A stretch of DNA of 64,000 nucleotides from Alphaproteobacteria bacterium. GTDB lineage: Bacteria > Myxococcota_A > UBA796 > GCA-2862545. The number at the start of each line of letters is the position of its first letter. The first letter of the stretch is position 1. Location of the stretch: the NCBI GenBank assembly GCA_020632955.1, contig JACKEO010000021.1:7537-71536 (forward strand), read 5' to 3'. The position numbers and the translations under genes were made by a program. Shown here piece after piece: positions 45,525-56,675 of the stretch. A model generated the notes under the pieces. It saw nothing but the letters and a program-made list of their open reading frames with translations. It had not been told where the DNA came from and made no database searches.

Positions 45525-46501
45525 GCGACCTCCGCGTGGTGCTGGGGCTCGAGACCTCCTGCGACGAGACGGCGGCTGCCGTGGTCGACCTGGACGGGAT
45601 CCGCAGCGACGTCACCCACAGCCAGACCATCCACGACACCTACGGCGGCGTGGTGCCCGAGCTGGCGGCGCGTGCCCACGTCGAGAAGGTCAGCGCCACG
45701 GTGCGGGCCGCGCTCGCCCAGGCCGGCATCGCGCGCCCCGATGCGGTGGTGGCCACCGCCGGGCCGGGACTGGTGGGGGCGGTGCTCGTGGGCCTCTGCC
45801 AGGCCAAGGCGCTCGCGGCGGGCTGGGACGTGCCCTTCCTCGGCGTGAACCACCTGGAGGGCCACCTGCTGTCGGCGCGCCTCGGCGACGATCCTCCGGA
45901 CTTCCCCTTCCTGGCCCTGGTGGTGAGCGGGGGGCACACCACGCTGTACCGGGCCGACGGGGTGGGGGACTACACCGTGCTCGGGCAGACCGTGGACGAC
46001 GCCGCTGGCGAGGCCTTCGACAAGGTCGCCCGCATGCTCGGCCTCGGGTACCCGGGCGGGCCGCGCGTCGACGCCCTCGCGGCACGGGGCGACCCGCAGG
46101 CCGTGGTGCTGCCGCGGCCGCTGCCCGGCGACCTCGACTTCTCCTTCAGCGGGCTGAAGACGGCGGTGCGCACCCACCTGCTGTCGGCGGATCGTCGCAG
46201 CCCGGAGGACGTGTGTGCGGGCTTCCAGGCGGCGGTGGTGGACTGCCTCGTCACCCGGGTGACGCAGGCAGCGGAGCGCACCGGCATCCCGCGGGTGGCC
46301 CTGGGCGGCGGCGTGGCGGCGAACCGCGGGCTGCGGGAGGGCCTGCGGGCCACCGGGCTGCTGGTGCACCTGCCCTCGCTGCGCCTCTGCACCGACAACG
46401 CCGCGATGATCGCCCACGCCGGCCTGCTCAGGCTGCGGGCCGGCCAGCGTGACGGCCTCGATCGCACCGCGCGTCCCCGCTGGCCGGTGGGCGCGCCGTG
46501 A
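45521..46501 (+). CDS. tsaD: tRNA N6-adenosine threonylcarbamoyltransferase TsaD
   Basis: Transfers threonylcarbamoyl to A37 of ANN-decoding tRNAs, with TsaB and TsaE. The 326-residue ASKHA protein has 'VLGLETSCDETAAAVVD', the metal-binding His111 and His115 in 'VNHLEGHLLS', 'VVSGGHTTLY', 'DDAAGEAFDKVARMLGLGYPGGP', 'FSFSGLKTAV' and 'ALGGGVAANRGLREGL'. The GTG start overlaps the PBP stop and the end overlaps rsmA. tsaB is at 59158 in the same window; I see no tsaE. Confidence 0.96.
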   Translation: MSDLRVVLGLETSCDETAAAVVDLDGIRSDVTHSQTIHDTYGGVVPELAARAHVEKVSATVRAALAQAGIARPDAVVATAGPGLVGAVLVGLCQAKALAAGWDVPFLGVNHLEGHLLSARLGDDPPDFPFLALVVSGGHTTLYRADGVGDYTVLGQTVDDAAGEAFDKVARMLGLGYPGGPRVDALAARGDPQAVVLPRPLPGDLDFSFSGLKTAVRTHLLSADRRSPEDVCAGFQAAVVDCLVTRVTQAAERTGIPRVALGGGVAANRGLREGLRATGLLVHLPSLRLCTDNAAMIAHAGLLRLRAGQRDGLDRTARPRWPVGAP

Positions 46502-47322
46502 GCGACCGCACCGATCCGCGCAAGGTGCTCCCCGAGCTGCAGCGGCGCGCGGCGAAGCGCTTCGGGCAGCACTTCCTCGCCCGTCCCTCGGTGTGCACGC
46601 GGATGGTCCGCGTGGCCAAGGTGGCGCCGGGCGATCGCGTGCTCGAGATCGGGCCGGGCCTGGGCGTGCTCACGGAGCAGCTGCTCGAGGCGGGCGCGGA
46701 GGTCACGGCCATCGAGGTGGACGACGATCTGGCCGGGCACATCGGCCGCACCTTCCCCGCCGTGCGGCTGCTGCACACCGACGCCACCCGGGTGGACTGG
46801 GCCGAGGTGCTGCCGGGCGAGGGATGGAAGGTGGTGGCGAACCTGCCCTACAACGTGGGCACGGGGCTGGTGATGGACCTGGCGCGCCAGCACGGCCGCG
46901 TGGCCTCGCTCACGGTGATGCTGCAGGCCGAGGTGGTGGAGCGCCTGGTCGCGGAGGCGGGGTCACGCACCTACGGCGCGGTCACCGTGGAGCTGGCGGC
47001 GCACGCCGAGGCGCGGGCCGTGTTCGCGATCCCGCCCGACGCCTTCGTGCCGCCGCCGAAGGTGCGATCGCTGGTGGCCCAGATCGACGTGCTGCCGGCC
47101 CCGCGCACGGGCGCCGTGGTGCCCGGGTGGCTGGATCGGGTGGTGCGGGCGGGCTTCGCCCAGCGTCGCAAGACCCTGAAGAACGCGCTCACGGCCGTGT
47201 TCGGCGCCGATCGAGCGACGTCCGCCCTGCAGAAGTCGGGGATCGACGGGGGCCTTCGGGCGGAGCGCCTGGACCTGTCCTCCTGGGTCGCGTTAAGCGA
47301 GGCCCTGCACGGGCCGACCTAG
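46498..47322 (+). CDS. rsmA: 16S rRNA (adenine1518/1519-N6) dimethyltransferase
   Basis: Dimethylates two adjacent adenines in helix 45 of 16S rRNA during ribosome assembly, using S-adenosylmethionine. The 274 residues begin with 'RFGQHFLARPSV', then the SAM motif 'VLEIGPGLGVLTEQLL' and 'AIEVDDDL', and the catalytic 'NLPYNVGT' starting at Asn115. The GTG start overlaps the tsaD stop by 4 bases. Confidence 0.95.
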   Translation: MSDRTDPRKVLPELQRRAAKRFGQHFLARPSVCTRMVRVAKVAPGDRVLEIGPGLGVLTEQLLEAGAEVTAIEVDDDLAGHIGRTFPAVRLLHTDATRVDWAEVLPGEGWKVVANLPYNVGTGLVMDLARQHGRVASLTVMLQAEVVERLVAEAGSRTYGAVTVELAAHAEARAVFAIPPDAFVPPPKVRSLVAQIDVLPAPRTGAVVPGWLDRVVRAGFAQRRKTLKNALTAVFGADRATSALQKSGIDGGLRAERLDLSSWVALSEALHGPT

Positions 47323-47349
47323 GGCCCGAGGGTCGTCCCTGGAGCACGG

Positions 47350-48102
47350 ATGCGCGTCGAGGCCACGGGGATCACCGACGTCGGACTCAAGCGCGATCGC
47401 AACGAGGACGCCTTCCTGGTGAACGACGAGCTGCGTCTGTACGTGGTCGCCGACGGGATGGGCGGTCACGCGGGCGGTCAGCACGCCTCCGCCCTCGCGG
47501 TGAACACGGTGGAGGAGATGGTCGACACGATCGCGCTGTCGGCCTCCGAGGACGACGTGGACCCGGTCGACCACCTCAAGGCGGGGCTGGATCGCGCGGT
47601 GCGTCTGGCCGGCAAGCGCATCCACGACTTCGCGTCGGCCCACCCCGAGTTCCGGGGCATGGGCACCACGATCGTGGTGGTGCTCGTGGTGGGCTCCAAC
47701 GCCTTCGTGGCGCACGTGGGCGACAGCCGCGTCTACCTGGTGCGCGACGGCGCCATCGAGCAGGTCACCGACGACCACAGCCTCGTCGCCCAGTCCATCC
47801 GTGAGGGGGTGCTCACGGCCGAGGAGGCCCGCACCCACCGCATGCGCAACGTCATCACCCGTGCGCTGGGCTTCAACGCCGACGTCGAGGTCGACGTGCA
47901 GGTGCGTGCCGTCACCCGGGGCGATCGCTTCCTCCTCTGCTCCGACGGCCTGTCGGGCAAGCTGGAGGCCGACGAGATGCGGGAGCTGCTCGACGCCCAC
48001 GAGCCCGCCGAGGCCACCCGCCAGCTGGTGGGCCTGGCCTGCGCGCGCGGCGGCGAGGACAACATCACGGCCGTGCTGGTGCAGGTCGAGGACGCCGCGT
48101 GA
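47350..48102 (+). CDS. PP2C-family Ser/Thr protein phosphatase
   Basis: Metal-dependent protein phosphatase of the bacterial Stp/PrpC type, reversing Ser/Thr kinase signalling. The 250-residue catalytic domain has all metal motifs: 'GLKRDRNEDAFLV', 'VVADGMGGHAGGQ', 'AHVGDSRVYLVRDG', 'LLCSDGLSGKL' and 'GEDNITAVLVQV'. There is no membrane helix. A partner kinase is not in the window. The stop overlaps the M23 peptidase gene. Confidence 0.94.
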   Translation: MRVEATGITDVGLKRDRNEDAFLVNDELRLYVVADGMGGHAGGQHASALAVNTVEEMVDTIALSASEDDVDPVDHLKAGLDRAVRLAGKRIHDFASAHPEFRGMGTTIVVVLVVGSNAFVAHVGDSRVYLVRDGAIEQVTDDHSLVAQSIREGVLTAEEARTHRMRNVITRALGFNADVEVDVQVRAVTRGDRFLLCSDGLSGKLEADEMRELLDAHEPAEATRQLVGLACARGGEDNITAVLVQVEDAA

Positions 48103-49130
48103 GGCGCACGCCGCCCCCGCCGCGCGATCCGCGCATGGAGCGCCGGGACGGCGCGGATCCGGTGGGCCCGTCCACCATCCTGGTGGTGCCGTCGGCGCCC
48201 CACCCCGTGCGCCACCACCTGCCGCTCGTGCCGGTGGGGGGGCGCTACACGGTGGCCGTGGGCGTGGTGGCCGGGGTGCTGCTGGCCGCCGTCCTCCTCC
48301 TGTGGCCCCGGGCCACGGCCTACCCGGCCCTGCTCGAGCAGAACCTGGCGCTGAAGACCGAGCTGCAGGCCATCCAGCACCGCATGGACGAGGTGGACCG
48401 CATCACCGAGCGCCTGCGGGTCTACGACGCGCAGCTCCGCAGCCTCACCGAGGCCAAGGGCCCCCACGGCCCGCTCCCTCCCACCGAGGTGATGAGCAAC
48501 GGCAGCCTGCTCGAGCACTACCAGGACCTCGAGGACGACGTGCGCACCGGCGCCTCCGTGCTCGCCGCCGAGGACGTGCTCGAGTCGCCCGACCTGGCGC
48601 CCCTGATCGCGCGACCCGCCGCCGGCTGGGCACGTGGGGTGGCCGACCGCGTCGACGACTTCGTCGACCTCTGGGAGCTGTCGGAGGCCGAGCTCGCCGC
48701 GCTGATGGCCGACGTCGAGACCCTGGGGGCCATCCAGCGGGCGCTGCCCCAGGCCTGGCCGGCCGAGGGACGCCTCACCTCGGGGTACGGCTGGCGACGC
48801 GATCCGCTGCGCCGCTACACCAAGTTCCACTCGGGCATCGACATCGCGAACAGCACCGGCACCTCGCTGCACGCGGTGGCCGACGGGGTGGTGGTCACCT
48901 CCCGCTACCAGAACGGGTACGGGAACGTGGTCGAGATCGACCACGGCTTCGGCATCGTCACCAAGTACGCCCACTGCAGCCGCCGGCGCGTGCGCGAGGG
49001 CGACGTGGTGGAGGAGGGCGACCTGGTGGCCATCATGGGCAGCACGGGCCGCTCCACGGGGCCCCACGTGCACTTCGAGCTGCGCATCGACGGCAACGCA
49101 CAGGACCCGCTGCGCTACCTGCCCCGTTAG
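48099..49130 (+). CDS. Membrane-anchored M23 family peptidase
   Basis: A 343-residue peptidoglycan endopeptidase or amidase activator. A cytoplasmic Pro/Arg-rich N-terminus precedes one membrane helix ('YTVAVGVVAGVLLAAVLLLW'), a coiled-coil-like stretch ('EQNLALKTELQAIQHRMDEVDRITERL') and a LytM domain with 'GYGWRRDPLRRYTKFHSGIDIA', 'VADGVVVTSRYQNGYGNVVEIDH' and 'GPHVHFEL'. The zinc ligands (His and Asp of HSGID, final HVH) are present, so it should be catalytically active. The GTG overlaps the phosphatase stop. Confidence 0.9.
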   Translation: MRRTPPPPRDPRMERRDGADPVGPSTILVVPSAPHPVRHHLPLVPVGGRYTVAVGVVAGVLLAAVLLLWPRATAYPALLEQNLALKTELQAIQHRMDEVDRITERLRVYDAQLRSLTEAKGPHGPLPPTEVMSNGSLLEHYQDLEDDVRTGASVLAAEDVLESPDLAPLIARPAAGWARGVADRVDDFVDLWELSEAELAALMADVETLGAIQRALPQAWPAEGRLTSGYGWRRDPLRRYTKFHSGIDIANSTGTSLHAVADGVVVTSRYQNGYGNVVEIDHGFGIVTKYAHCSRRRVREGDVVEEGDLVAIMGSTGRSTGPHVHFELRIDGNAQDPLRYLPR

Positions 49131-49252
49131 ACGGGGCCGACCTCGCCGGGCCGCGTCCCGGTCAACTTCCCGCCTGGGCGCTTGCCGCCCCCGGGGCGGG
49201 TGACGAGATCGGGCGTTCGTCGCGCCTGGCCCCCTCTGGAGAGCGGTCCGTC

Positions 49253-52003
<2,751 letters not shown>

Positions 52004-52031
52004 GCCGGGCGCCCGAGCCACGGGGGGCGAG

Positions 52032-52643
52032 ATGACCGCCTGGGAGCGTCCGATCCTGTCGCGCTACCTGGACCCGCTCGAGCTGGTCTGGCTGGCCACG
52101 GCGCGTCGGCTCGGCATCACCCTGCGCCGCGACCCGTCCATCTTCTCGCGCACCGACGGCAGCGGGATGCTCTGGCTGGGTCCTCGCGACGACCTCGATC
52201 CCGACGACACCCTCTGCCAGATGCTGCTCCACGAGCTCTGCCACTGGGTCACGAACGGGGTGGACTCCTTCCACGCGGAGGACTGGGGCTTCCCGCTCAC
52301 CGACGCCGACGACCCGCGCGAGCACGCCTGCCTGCGTCTGCAGGCCTGGCTGGCCGACCGCCACGGCCTGCGGGGCATGCTCGGCCCCACCGGCCAGTAC
52401 CGCGCCTACTTCGACCGCATCCCCGCCGATCCGCTCGCACCGCTCGACGACACCGCCCTCGAGGCCGACATCGTGGCCCGCGCCGCCGTGGCCATCGCCA
52501 CGGTGCAGCAGCCGCCCTTCTGGCCGGTGCTCGACGAGGCCCTCGCGGCCACGGCCGCGCTGCGTGCCACCGTGCGGCCCTTCCTCGCGGCCTACGCCAC
52601 CGAGCTCGACGACGACCCGCTCCCCAGCCTGTGGAGCCGCTGA
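52032..52643 (+). CDS. Zincin-like hypothetical protein (HExxH)
   Basis: I do not recognise a named family. The 203-residue soluble product has a clear zinc-metallopeptidase-type motif, His67-Glu68-Leu69-Cys70-His71 in 'LLHELCHWVTNG', and a downstream 'HAEDWGF' that could supply a third ligand. No signal peptide is seen. The ATG at 52032 follows GGGGGGCGAG. It lies 28 bp after secA and before the rpsB leader. A minimal-gluzincin-like peptidase is the best guess. Confidence 0.68.
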   Translation: MTAWERPILSRYLDPLELVWLATARRLGITLRRDPSIFSRTDGSGMLWLGPRDDLDPDDTLCQMLLHELCHWVTNGVDSFHAEDWGFPLTDADDPREHACLRLQAWLADRHGLRGMLGPTGQYRAYFDRIPADPLAPLDDTALEADIVARAAVAIATVQQPPFWPVLDEALAATAALRATVRPFLAAYATELDDDPLPSLWSR

Positions 52644-52645
52644 CC

Positions 52646-52757
52646 TCCGGTGTGCGGCCCCGGCCGGGCCTCGTGGGCCTTGATCGCCGGCCGCTGCCGC
52701 AGTAGGTGCGCCCGGCTCGGGGTCGATGGTCGGCGCCGGGTCACTCCGCACACCGGA
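52646..52757. repeat. 12-bp perfect inverted repeat upstream of rpsB
   Basis: TCCGGTGTGCGG (52646-52657) and its exact reverse complement (52746-52757) enclose 88 bp. The left arm begins 3 bp after the stop of the zincin-like gene. The candidate rpsB promoter lies between the arms. The pair could fold in a read-through transcript from upstream, or bind a protein at two sites. The 263-bp gap to rpsB holds no gene. Confidence 0.6.
52680..52708 (+). promoter_or_regulatory. Probable promoter of rpsB
   Basis: TTGATC (52680-52685) and TAGGTG (52703-52708) are separated by 17 bp. The predicted start near 52715 gives a leader of about 190 nt before the rpsB ATG. That leader ends in a GGGCGC/GCGCCC hairpin (52881-52895) directly before the GAAGGA ribosome site. 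Confidence 0.45.
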
Positions 52758-52906
52758 TCCTGCGCGCGGTCCTCGGTGCCCACTCCAAGGGGAGGGGTCG
52801 GACCTCGACACCGGTGGACGTCCAACCAAACATGCGTCGCCTGGCCCGGAGGGGCCTGCCCGAGCGGGCGAGGACGACGCGGGCGCCCAGCGCCCGAAGG
52901 ACCCCC

Positions 52907-53767
52907 ATGCTCGACATCAGCCTGCGCGACCTGCTCGAGGCCGGCGTGCACTTCGGCCACCAGACCGGTCGGTGGAACCCCCGCATGCGCCCGTACATCT
53001 ACGGCGCGAAGGACGGCATCCACATCATCGACCTCCAGCGCACCGCGAAGGGCCTGGTCGATGCCGCGCGCTTCGTGAGCGCCACCGTGGCCGGCGGTCG
53101 TCCCATCCTCTTCGTCGGCACCAAGCGCGCCGCCCGCGAGATCGTGGCCGAGGAGGCCCTCCGCAGCGGCATGTTCTTCGTCAACCACCGGTGGCTGGGC
53201 GGCACGCTCACCAACTGGCAGACGGTGAAGAAGTCCATCGAGAGCCTCATCAAGCTCGAGCACGCCCGCGACGAGGGCCGCTTCGACCTCCTCACGAAGA
53301 AGGAGGCCCTCGAGTACCACCGCGAGATCGAGAAGATGGAGCGCACGCTCGGCGGCATCAAGAACATGAAGGGCCTGCCCGGCGCCATCTTCGTGGTCGA
53401 TCCCAAGAAGGAGCACATCGCCGTGAAGGAGGCCCGCACCCTGGGCCTGCCCGTCATCGCCCTGTGCGACACCAACTGCGATCCCACCCTCGTGGACTAC
53501 GTCATCCCCGGCAACGACGACGCGCTGAAGTCGGTGCGCCTGTTCACCGCCGCCATCGCCGACGCCGCGCTCCAGGGCCGCCAGCTGTCCCACGGCCGCT
53601 CCGGTGGGGCCTGGGTGGGCGAGGGCGCTGCCGCCGCCGCCACCGAGGCCAAGGACGTCGAGGTCATCAAGCGCAACGTCGCGGCCGAGGCCGAGGACGA
53701 GGCCGAGGTCGACACCGGCGCCGCCGATGCCGGTGTCGAGGCCGTCGCCGACGAGGCCGAGGCCTAG
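52907..53767 (+). CDS. rpsB: 30S ribosomal protein S2
   Basis: Small-subunit ribosomal protein. The 286 residues show the S2 signature 'LLEAGVHFGHQTGRWNPRMRPYI', 'HIIDLQRTAKGL', 'ILFVGTKRAA', 'VNHRWLGGTLTNWQTVKKSI' and 'PVIALCDTNCDPTLVDYVIPGNDDA'. The C-terminus has an extra acidic Glu/Ala tail of about 40 residues. The ATG at 52907 is fixed by the conserved 'MLDISLRDLLEAG'. It heads the rpsB-tsf-pyrH-frr run. Confidence 0.97.
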   Translation: MLDISLRDLLEAGVHFGHQTGRWNPRMRPYIYGAKDGIHIIDLQRTAKGLVDAARFVSATVAGGRPILFVGTKRAAREIVAEEALRSGMFFVNHRWLGGTLTNWQTVKKSIESLIKLEHARDEGRFDLLTKKEALEYHREIEKMERTLGGIKNMKGLPGAIFVVDPKKEHIAVKEARTLGLPVIALCDTNCDPTLVDYVIPGNDDALKSVRLFTAAIADAALQGRQLSHGRSGGAWVGEGAAAAATEAKDVEVIKRNVAAEAEDEAEVDTGAADAGVEAVADEAEA

Positions 53768-53854
53768 GCCTCCCGCGTCCGAACGCAGGTCCCGCCGCGG
53801 CGCGCGCGCGTCCGGCGGAGCCCCATCCCGCTTCCCTGCCCCACGGAGATCCCC

Positions 53855-54499
53855 ATGTCCGCCCAGCTCATCAAGGCCCTGCGCGAGCGCACCGGTGCCG
53901 GCATCCTCGACTGCAAGAACGCCCTGGCCGAGTCCAACGACGACCTCGACGCCGCGGTGGACTGGCTGCGGAAGAAGGGCATCAGCAAGGCCGCCAAGAA
54001 GGCCGATCGCGTGGCCGCCGAGGGCATCATCGGCCACTACATCCACGCCGGCGGCCGCATCGGCGTCATCGTCGAGGTCAACAGCGAGACGGACTTCGTC
54101 GCGCAGAACGCCTCCTTCCAGGACCTGGTCCGCGACATCGCGATGCACATCGCGTCCGAGAACCCCAAGTACCTGACGAAGGACGAGGTCCCGGACTCCG
54201 ACCGCGCCGCCGAGCGCGAGGTGCAGATCGCCCGCGCCATGGAGGAGGGGAAGCCCCGCGAGATCGCCGAGAAGATGGTCGACGGTCGCATGCGCAAGTG
54301 GCTGGAGGAGGTGGTCCTCCTCGAGCAGAAGTTCATCAAGGACGACAAGAAGACCATCAACGACCTCCTCACCGAGGCCGTGGCCCGCATCGGCGAGAAC
54401 ATCCGCATCCGCCGCTTCGCCCGCTTCGAGGTGGGCGAGGGCATCGAGAAGAAGACGTCGGACCTCGCGGCCGAGGTCGCGGCCACCCTCGCGGGCTGA
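53855..54499 (+). CDS. tsf: Elongation factor Ts
   Basis: Nucleotide exchange factor for EF-Tu. The 214-residue short form has 'LIKALRERTGAGILDCKNALAES', the 'AAEGIIGHYIHAGGRIGVIVEVNSETDFVA' segment with the EF-Tu-contacting 'TDFV', and a compact C-terminus ('KKTINDLLTEAVARIGENI'). It lacks the second large core repeat of the enterobacterial protein, as in Thermus and many deltaproteobacterial lineages. It is 87 bp after rpsB, the usual neighbour. Confidence 0.96.
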   Translation: MSAQLIKALRERTGAGILDCKNALAESNDDLDAAVDWLRKKGISKAAKKADRVAAEGIIGHYIHAGGRIGVIVEVNSETDFVAQNASFQDLVRDIAMHIASENPKYLTKDEVPDSDRAAEREVQIARAMEEGKPREIAEKMVDGRMRKWLEEVVLLEQKFIKDDKKTINDLLTEAVARIGENIRIRRFARFEVGEGIEKKTSDLAAEVAATLAG

Positions 54500-54527
54500 C
54501 GCTCGCGGGCGGGTTCGTCCCGTCGTG

Positions 54528-54555
54528 CGCATCCGGTCCGCACGGGCCGGATGCG
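54528..54555 (+). terminator. Hairpin between tsf and pyrH
   Basis: CGCATCCGG (54528-54536) pairs perfectly with CCGGATGCG (54547-54555) over a 10-nt loop, 28 bp after the tsf stop. It is followed by GCTAGGTC (54565-54572), a possible -10 for pyrH. There is no T-run. It could act as a terminator or attenuator separating the ribosomal pair from pyrH. Confidence 0.45.
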
Positions 54556-54608
54556 TCGCACCCTGCTAGGTCGCCTTGGGCCGGAGCACCGGACCCACGA
54601 GGTTGGAC

Positions 54609-55328
54609 ATGTCGGCGCCCTACCAACGCGTGCTGATCAAGCTCTCCGGCGAGATGCTCGGGGGCGGCGAGGGGGGGATCGAGCTCGACACGCTCAACTT
54701 CTTCGCGCGCGAGATCAAGAGCGTGCTGGAGCTGGGCGTCCAGACCTCCATCATCATCGGGGGGGGCAACATCTTCCGCGGCATCGCGGGGGCTGCGGCC
54801 GGCATGGACCGCGCGGGCGCCGACACCATGGGCATGCTCGCCACGGTGATCAACGGCATCGCCCTGCAGGACGCCCTGGAGCGTCACGGGGTGAAGACGC
54901 GCGTGATGAGCGCGGTGCAGATGCCGCAGGTGTGCGAGCCCTACATCCGGCGCCGCGCGCTGCGTCACATGGAGAAGGGCCGCGCGGTGATCCTCGCGGG
55001 CGGCACGGGCAACCCGTACTTCTCCACCGACACCGCCGCGGCGCTGCGCGGCGCCGAGATCCACGCCGACGTGATCTTCAAGGCCACCAAGGTCGACGGC
55101 ATCTACGACAAGGACCCCATGAAGCACCCCGACGCGGTGCGCTTCAGCAAGCTCAGCTACATGGACGTGCTGGGCCGCGGCCTGAAGATCATGGACTCCA
55201 CGGCGATCTCCCTCTGCATGGACAACCGGCTGCCCATCGTGGTGCTGCGCTTCGACCTGCCCGGGCGCCTCGCGGCGGCCGTCCGGGGCGAGCCCGTGGG
55301 CACCCTGGTCACGGCCGACCCGGCGTGA
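54609..55328 (+). CDS. pyrH: UMP kinase
   Basis: Phosphorylates UMP to UDP in pyrimidine nucleotide synthesis. The 239 residues have 'VLIKLSGEMLGG', 'IIIGGGNIFRG', 'MLATVINGIALQDAL', 'AVILAGGTGNPYFSTDTAAALR' and 'IYDKDPMKHPDAVRF', the amino-acid-kinase fold of PyrH. The ATG at 54609 is preferred over the TTG at 54576, which would add 11 non-conserved residues. Confidence 0.96.
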   Translation: MSAPYQRVLIKLSGEMLGGGEGGIELDTLNFFAREIKSVLELGVQTSIIIGGGNIFRGIAGAAAGMDRAGADTMGMLATVINGIALQDALERHGVKTRVMSAVQMPQVCEPYIRRRALRHMEKGRAVILAGGTGNPYFSTDTAAALRGAEIHADVIFKATKVDGIYDKDPMKHPDAVRFSKLSYMDVLGRGLKIMDSTAISLCMDNRLPIVVLRFDLPGRLAAAVRGEPVGTLVTADPA

Positions 55329-55363
55329 CCCTCGCGCGTTAGGCGCGCTCGGCTGGAGGCGTG

Positions 55364-55924
55364 ATGGACGAGTACCTGGAGGCGGCCGAGGACGACATGA
55401 AGGGCGCCGTCGAGCACCTCGCGAAGGAGCTCGGTGCGGTGCGCACCGGTCGGGCCACGCCCAAGCTGCTCGACACGGTGCAGGTCGAGGTCCAGAGCTA
55501 CGGCGCGTCGATGCCCATCAACCAGCTCGCCACGGTGCAGGCGCCCGATGCGCGTCTGCTGGTGGTCACGCCGTGGGACAAGTCCACCATCGTCGACATC
55601 GAGCGCGGCATCATCTCCGCCGGCCTGGGCCTCAACCCCAGCAACGACGGCCAGGTGATCCGCGTGCCCGTGCCGCCGCTCACCCAGGAGCGCCGCGCGG
55701 CCCTGGTCAAGCAGGTCAAGTCGGCCGGCGAGGACTGCAAGGTGCGCGTGCGGCACGTGCGTCGCGAGTACAACGACACCTTCAAGACGGGCGAGAAGGA
55801 CGGCGAGATCAGCGAGGACGCGCTGCGCCGCCTGCTCGACAAGGTCCAGGAGCTCACCGACGCCTACGTGGCGAAGGTCGACGAGCTCATGGCCGCCAAG
55901 GAGAAGGAAGTCCTGGAAGTCTAG
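55364..55924 (+). CDS. frr: Ribosome recycling factor
   Basis: Splits post-termination ribosomes with EF-G. The 186 residues show 'LGAVRTGRATPKLLDTVQVE', 'MPINQLATVQAPDARLLVVTPWD', 'RVPVPPLTQERRAALVKQVK' and 'RVRHVRREYND', all typical. The ATG at 55364 has GGAGG 4 nt upstream and is preferred over GTG 55361. TAGGCG at 55340-55345 may be a weak promoter -10. Confidence 0.97.
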   Translation: MDEYLEAAEDDMKGAVEHLAKELGAVRTGRATPKLLDTVQVEVQSYGASMPINQLATVQAPDARLLVVTPWDKSTIVDIERGIISAGLGLNPSNDGQVIRVPVPPLTQERRAALVKQVKSAGEDCKVRVRHVRREYNDTFKTGEKDGEISEDALRRLLDKVQELTDAYVAKVDELMAAKEKEVLEV

Positions 55925-55925
55925 G

Positions 55926-56675
55926 ATGACCACAGACCGCGCCCGACACGACGCTCCCGTCCCGCGGCACGTCGCGATCATCATGGACGGGAACGGACGC
56001 TGGGCCCAGCGTCACGGTCTGCCGCGCACGGCGGGGCACGAGGCCGGGGCCGAGAGCGTCCGCGAGGTGGTGCGCGCCTGCGGCGAGCTCGGTGTCGACG
56101 TGCTCACGCTCTACAGCTTCAGCACCGAGAACTGGGCGCGTCCCGAGGACGAGGTGTGGGCCCTGATGGGCCTGCTCGAGCGCTACCTCCGCGAGGAGAC
56201 GGGCGAGCTGCTCTCGAACGGCGTGCGGCTGCGGGGCATCGGCGAGCTCGACCAGCTGCCCGACCACGTGCGCCAGCTCCTCCGTGCGGGCGAGGCCCTC
56301 ACGGCCGACAACCAGGGCATGGAGCTGCTCCTGGCCCTGTCGTACGGCGCGCGGGCCGAGCTCGTCGCGGCGGTGCGGGAGCTGGCCCAGGAGGTCCGCG
56401 ACGGCGAGCTCGAGGTGGAGGCCATCGACGAGGATCTCGTCGCCAGCCGCCTCTACACGGCCGGCCTGCCCGACCCCGACCTGCTGATCCGCACCTCGGG
56501 CGACCTGCGGCTGTCGAACTTCCTGCTCTGGCAGGTGGCCTACGCCGAGCTCTACGTCACCCCGGTGCCGTGGCCGGAGTTCCGTCGTCCCCACCTCCTC
56601 GAGGCCTTCGCGGCCTACGGCGAGCGCCAGCGCCGCTTCGGCAAGACGGGCGACCAGGTGGAGACGGACCCGTGA
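55926..56675 (+). CDS. uppS: Undecaprenyl diphosphate synthase
   Basis: cis-Prenyltransferase making the C55 carrier lipid for peptidoglycan. The 249 residues have the catalytic 'IIMDGNGRWAQRHGLPRTAGHEAG' with Asp21, 'TLYSFSTENWARP' and the C-terminal 'LLIRTSGDLRLSNFLLWQVAYAELY'. It starts 1 bp after the frr stop and overlaps cdsA by 4 bases. Confidence 0.97.
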   Translation: MTTDRARHDAPVPRHVAIIMDGNGRWAQRHGLPRTAGHEAGAESVREVVRACGELGVDVLTLYSFSTENWARPEDEVWALMGLLERYLREETGELLSNGVRLRGIGELDQLPDHVRQLLRAGEALTADNQGMELLLALSYGARAELVAAVRELAQEVRDGELEVEAIDEDLVASRLYTAGLPDPDLLIRTSGDLRLSNFLLWQVAYAELYVTPVPWPEFRRPHLLEAFAAYGERQRRFGKTGDQVETDP

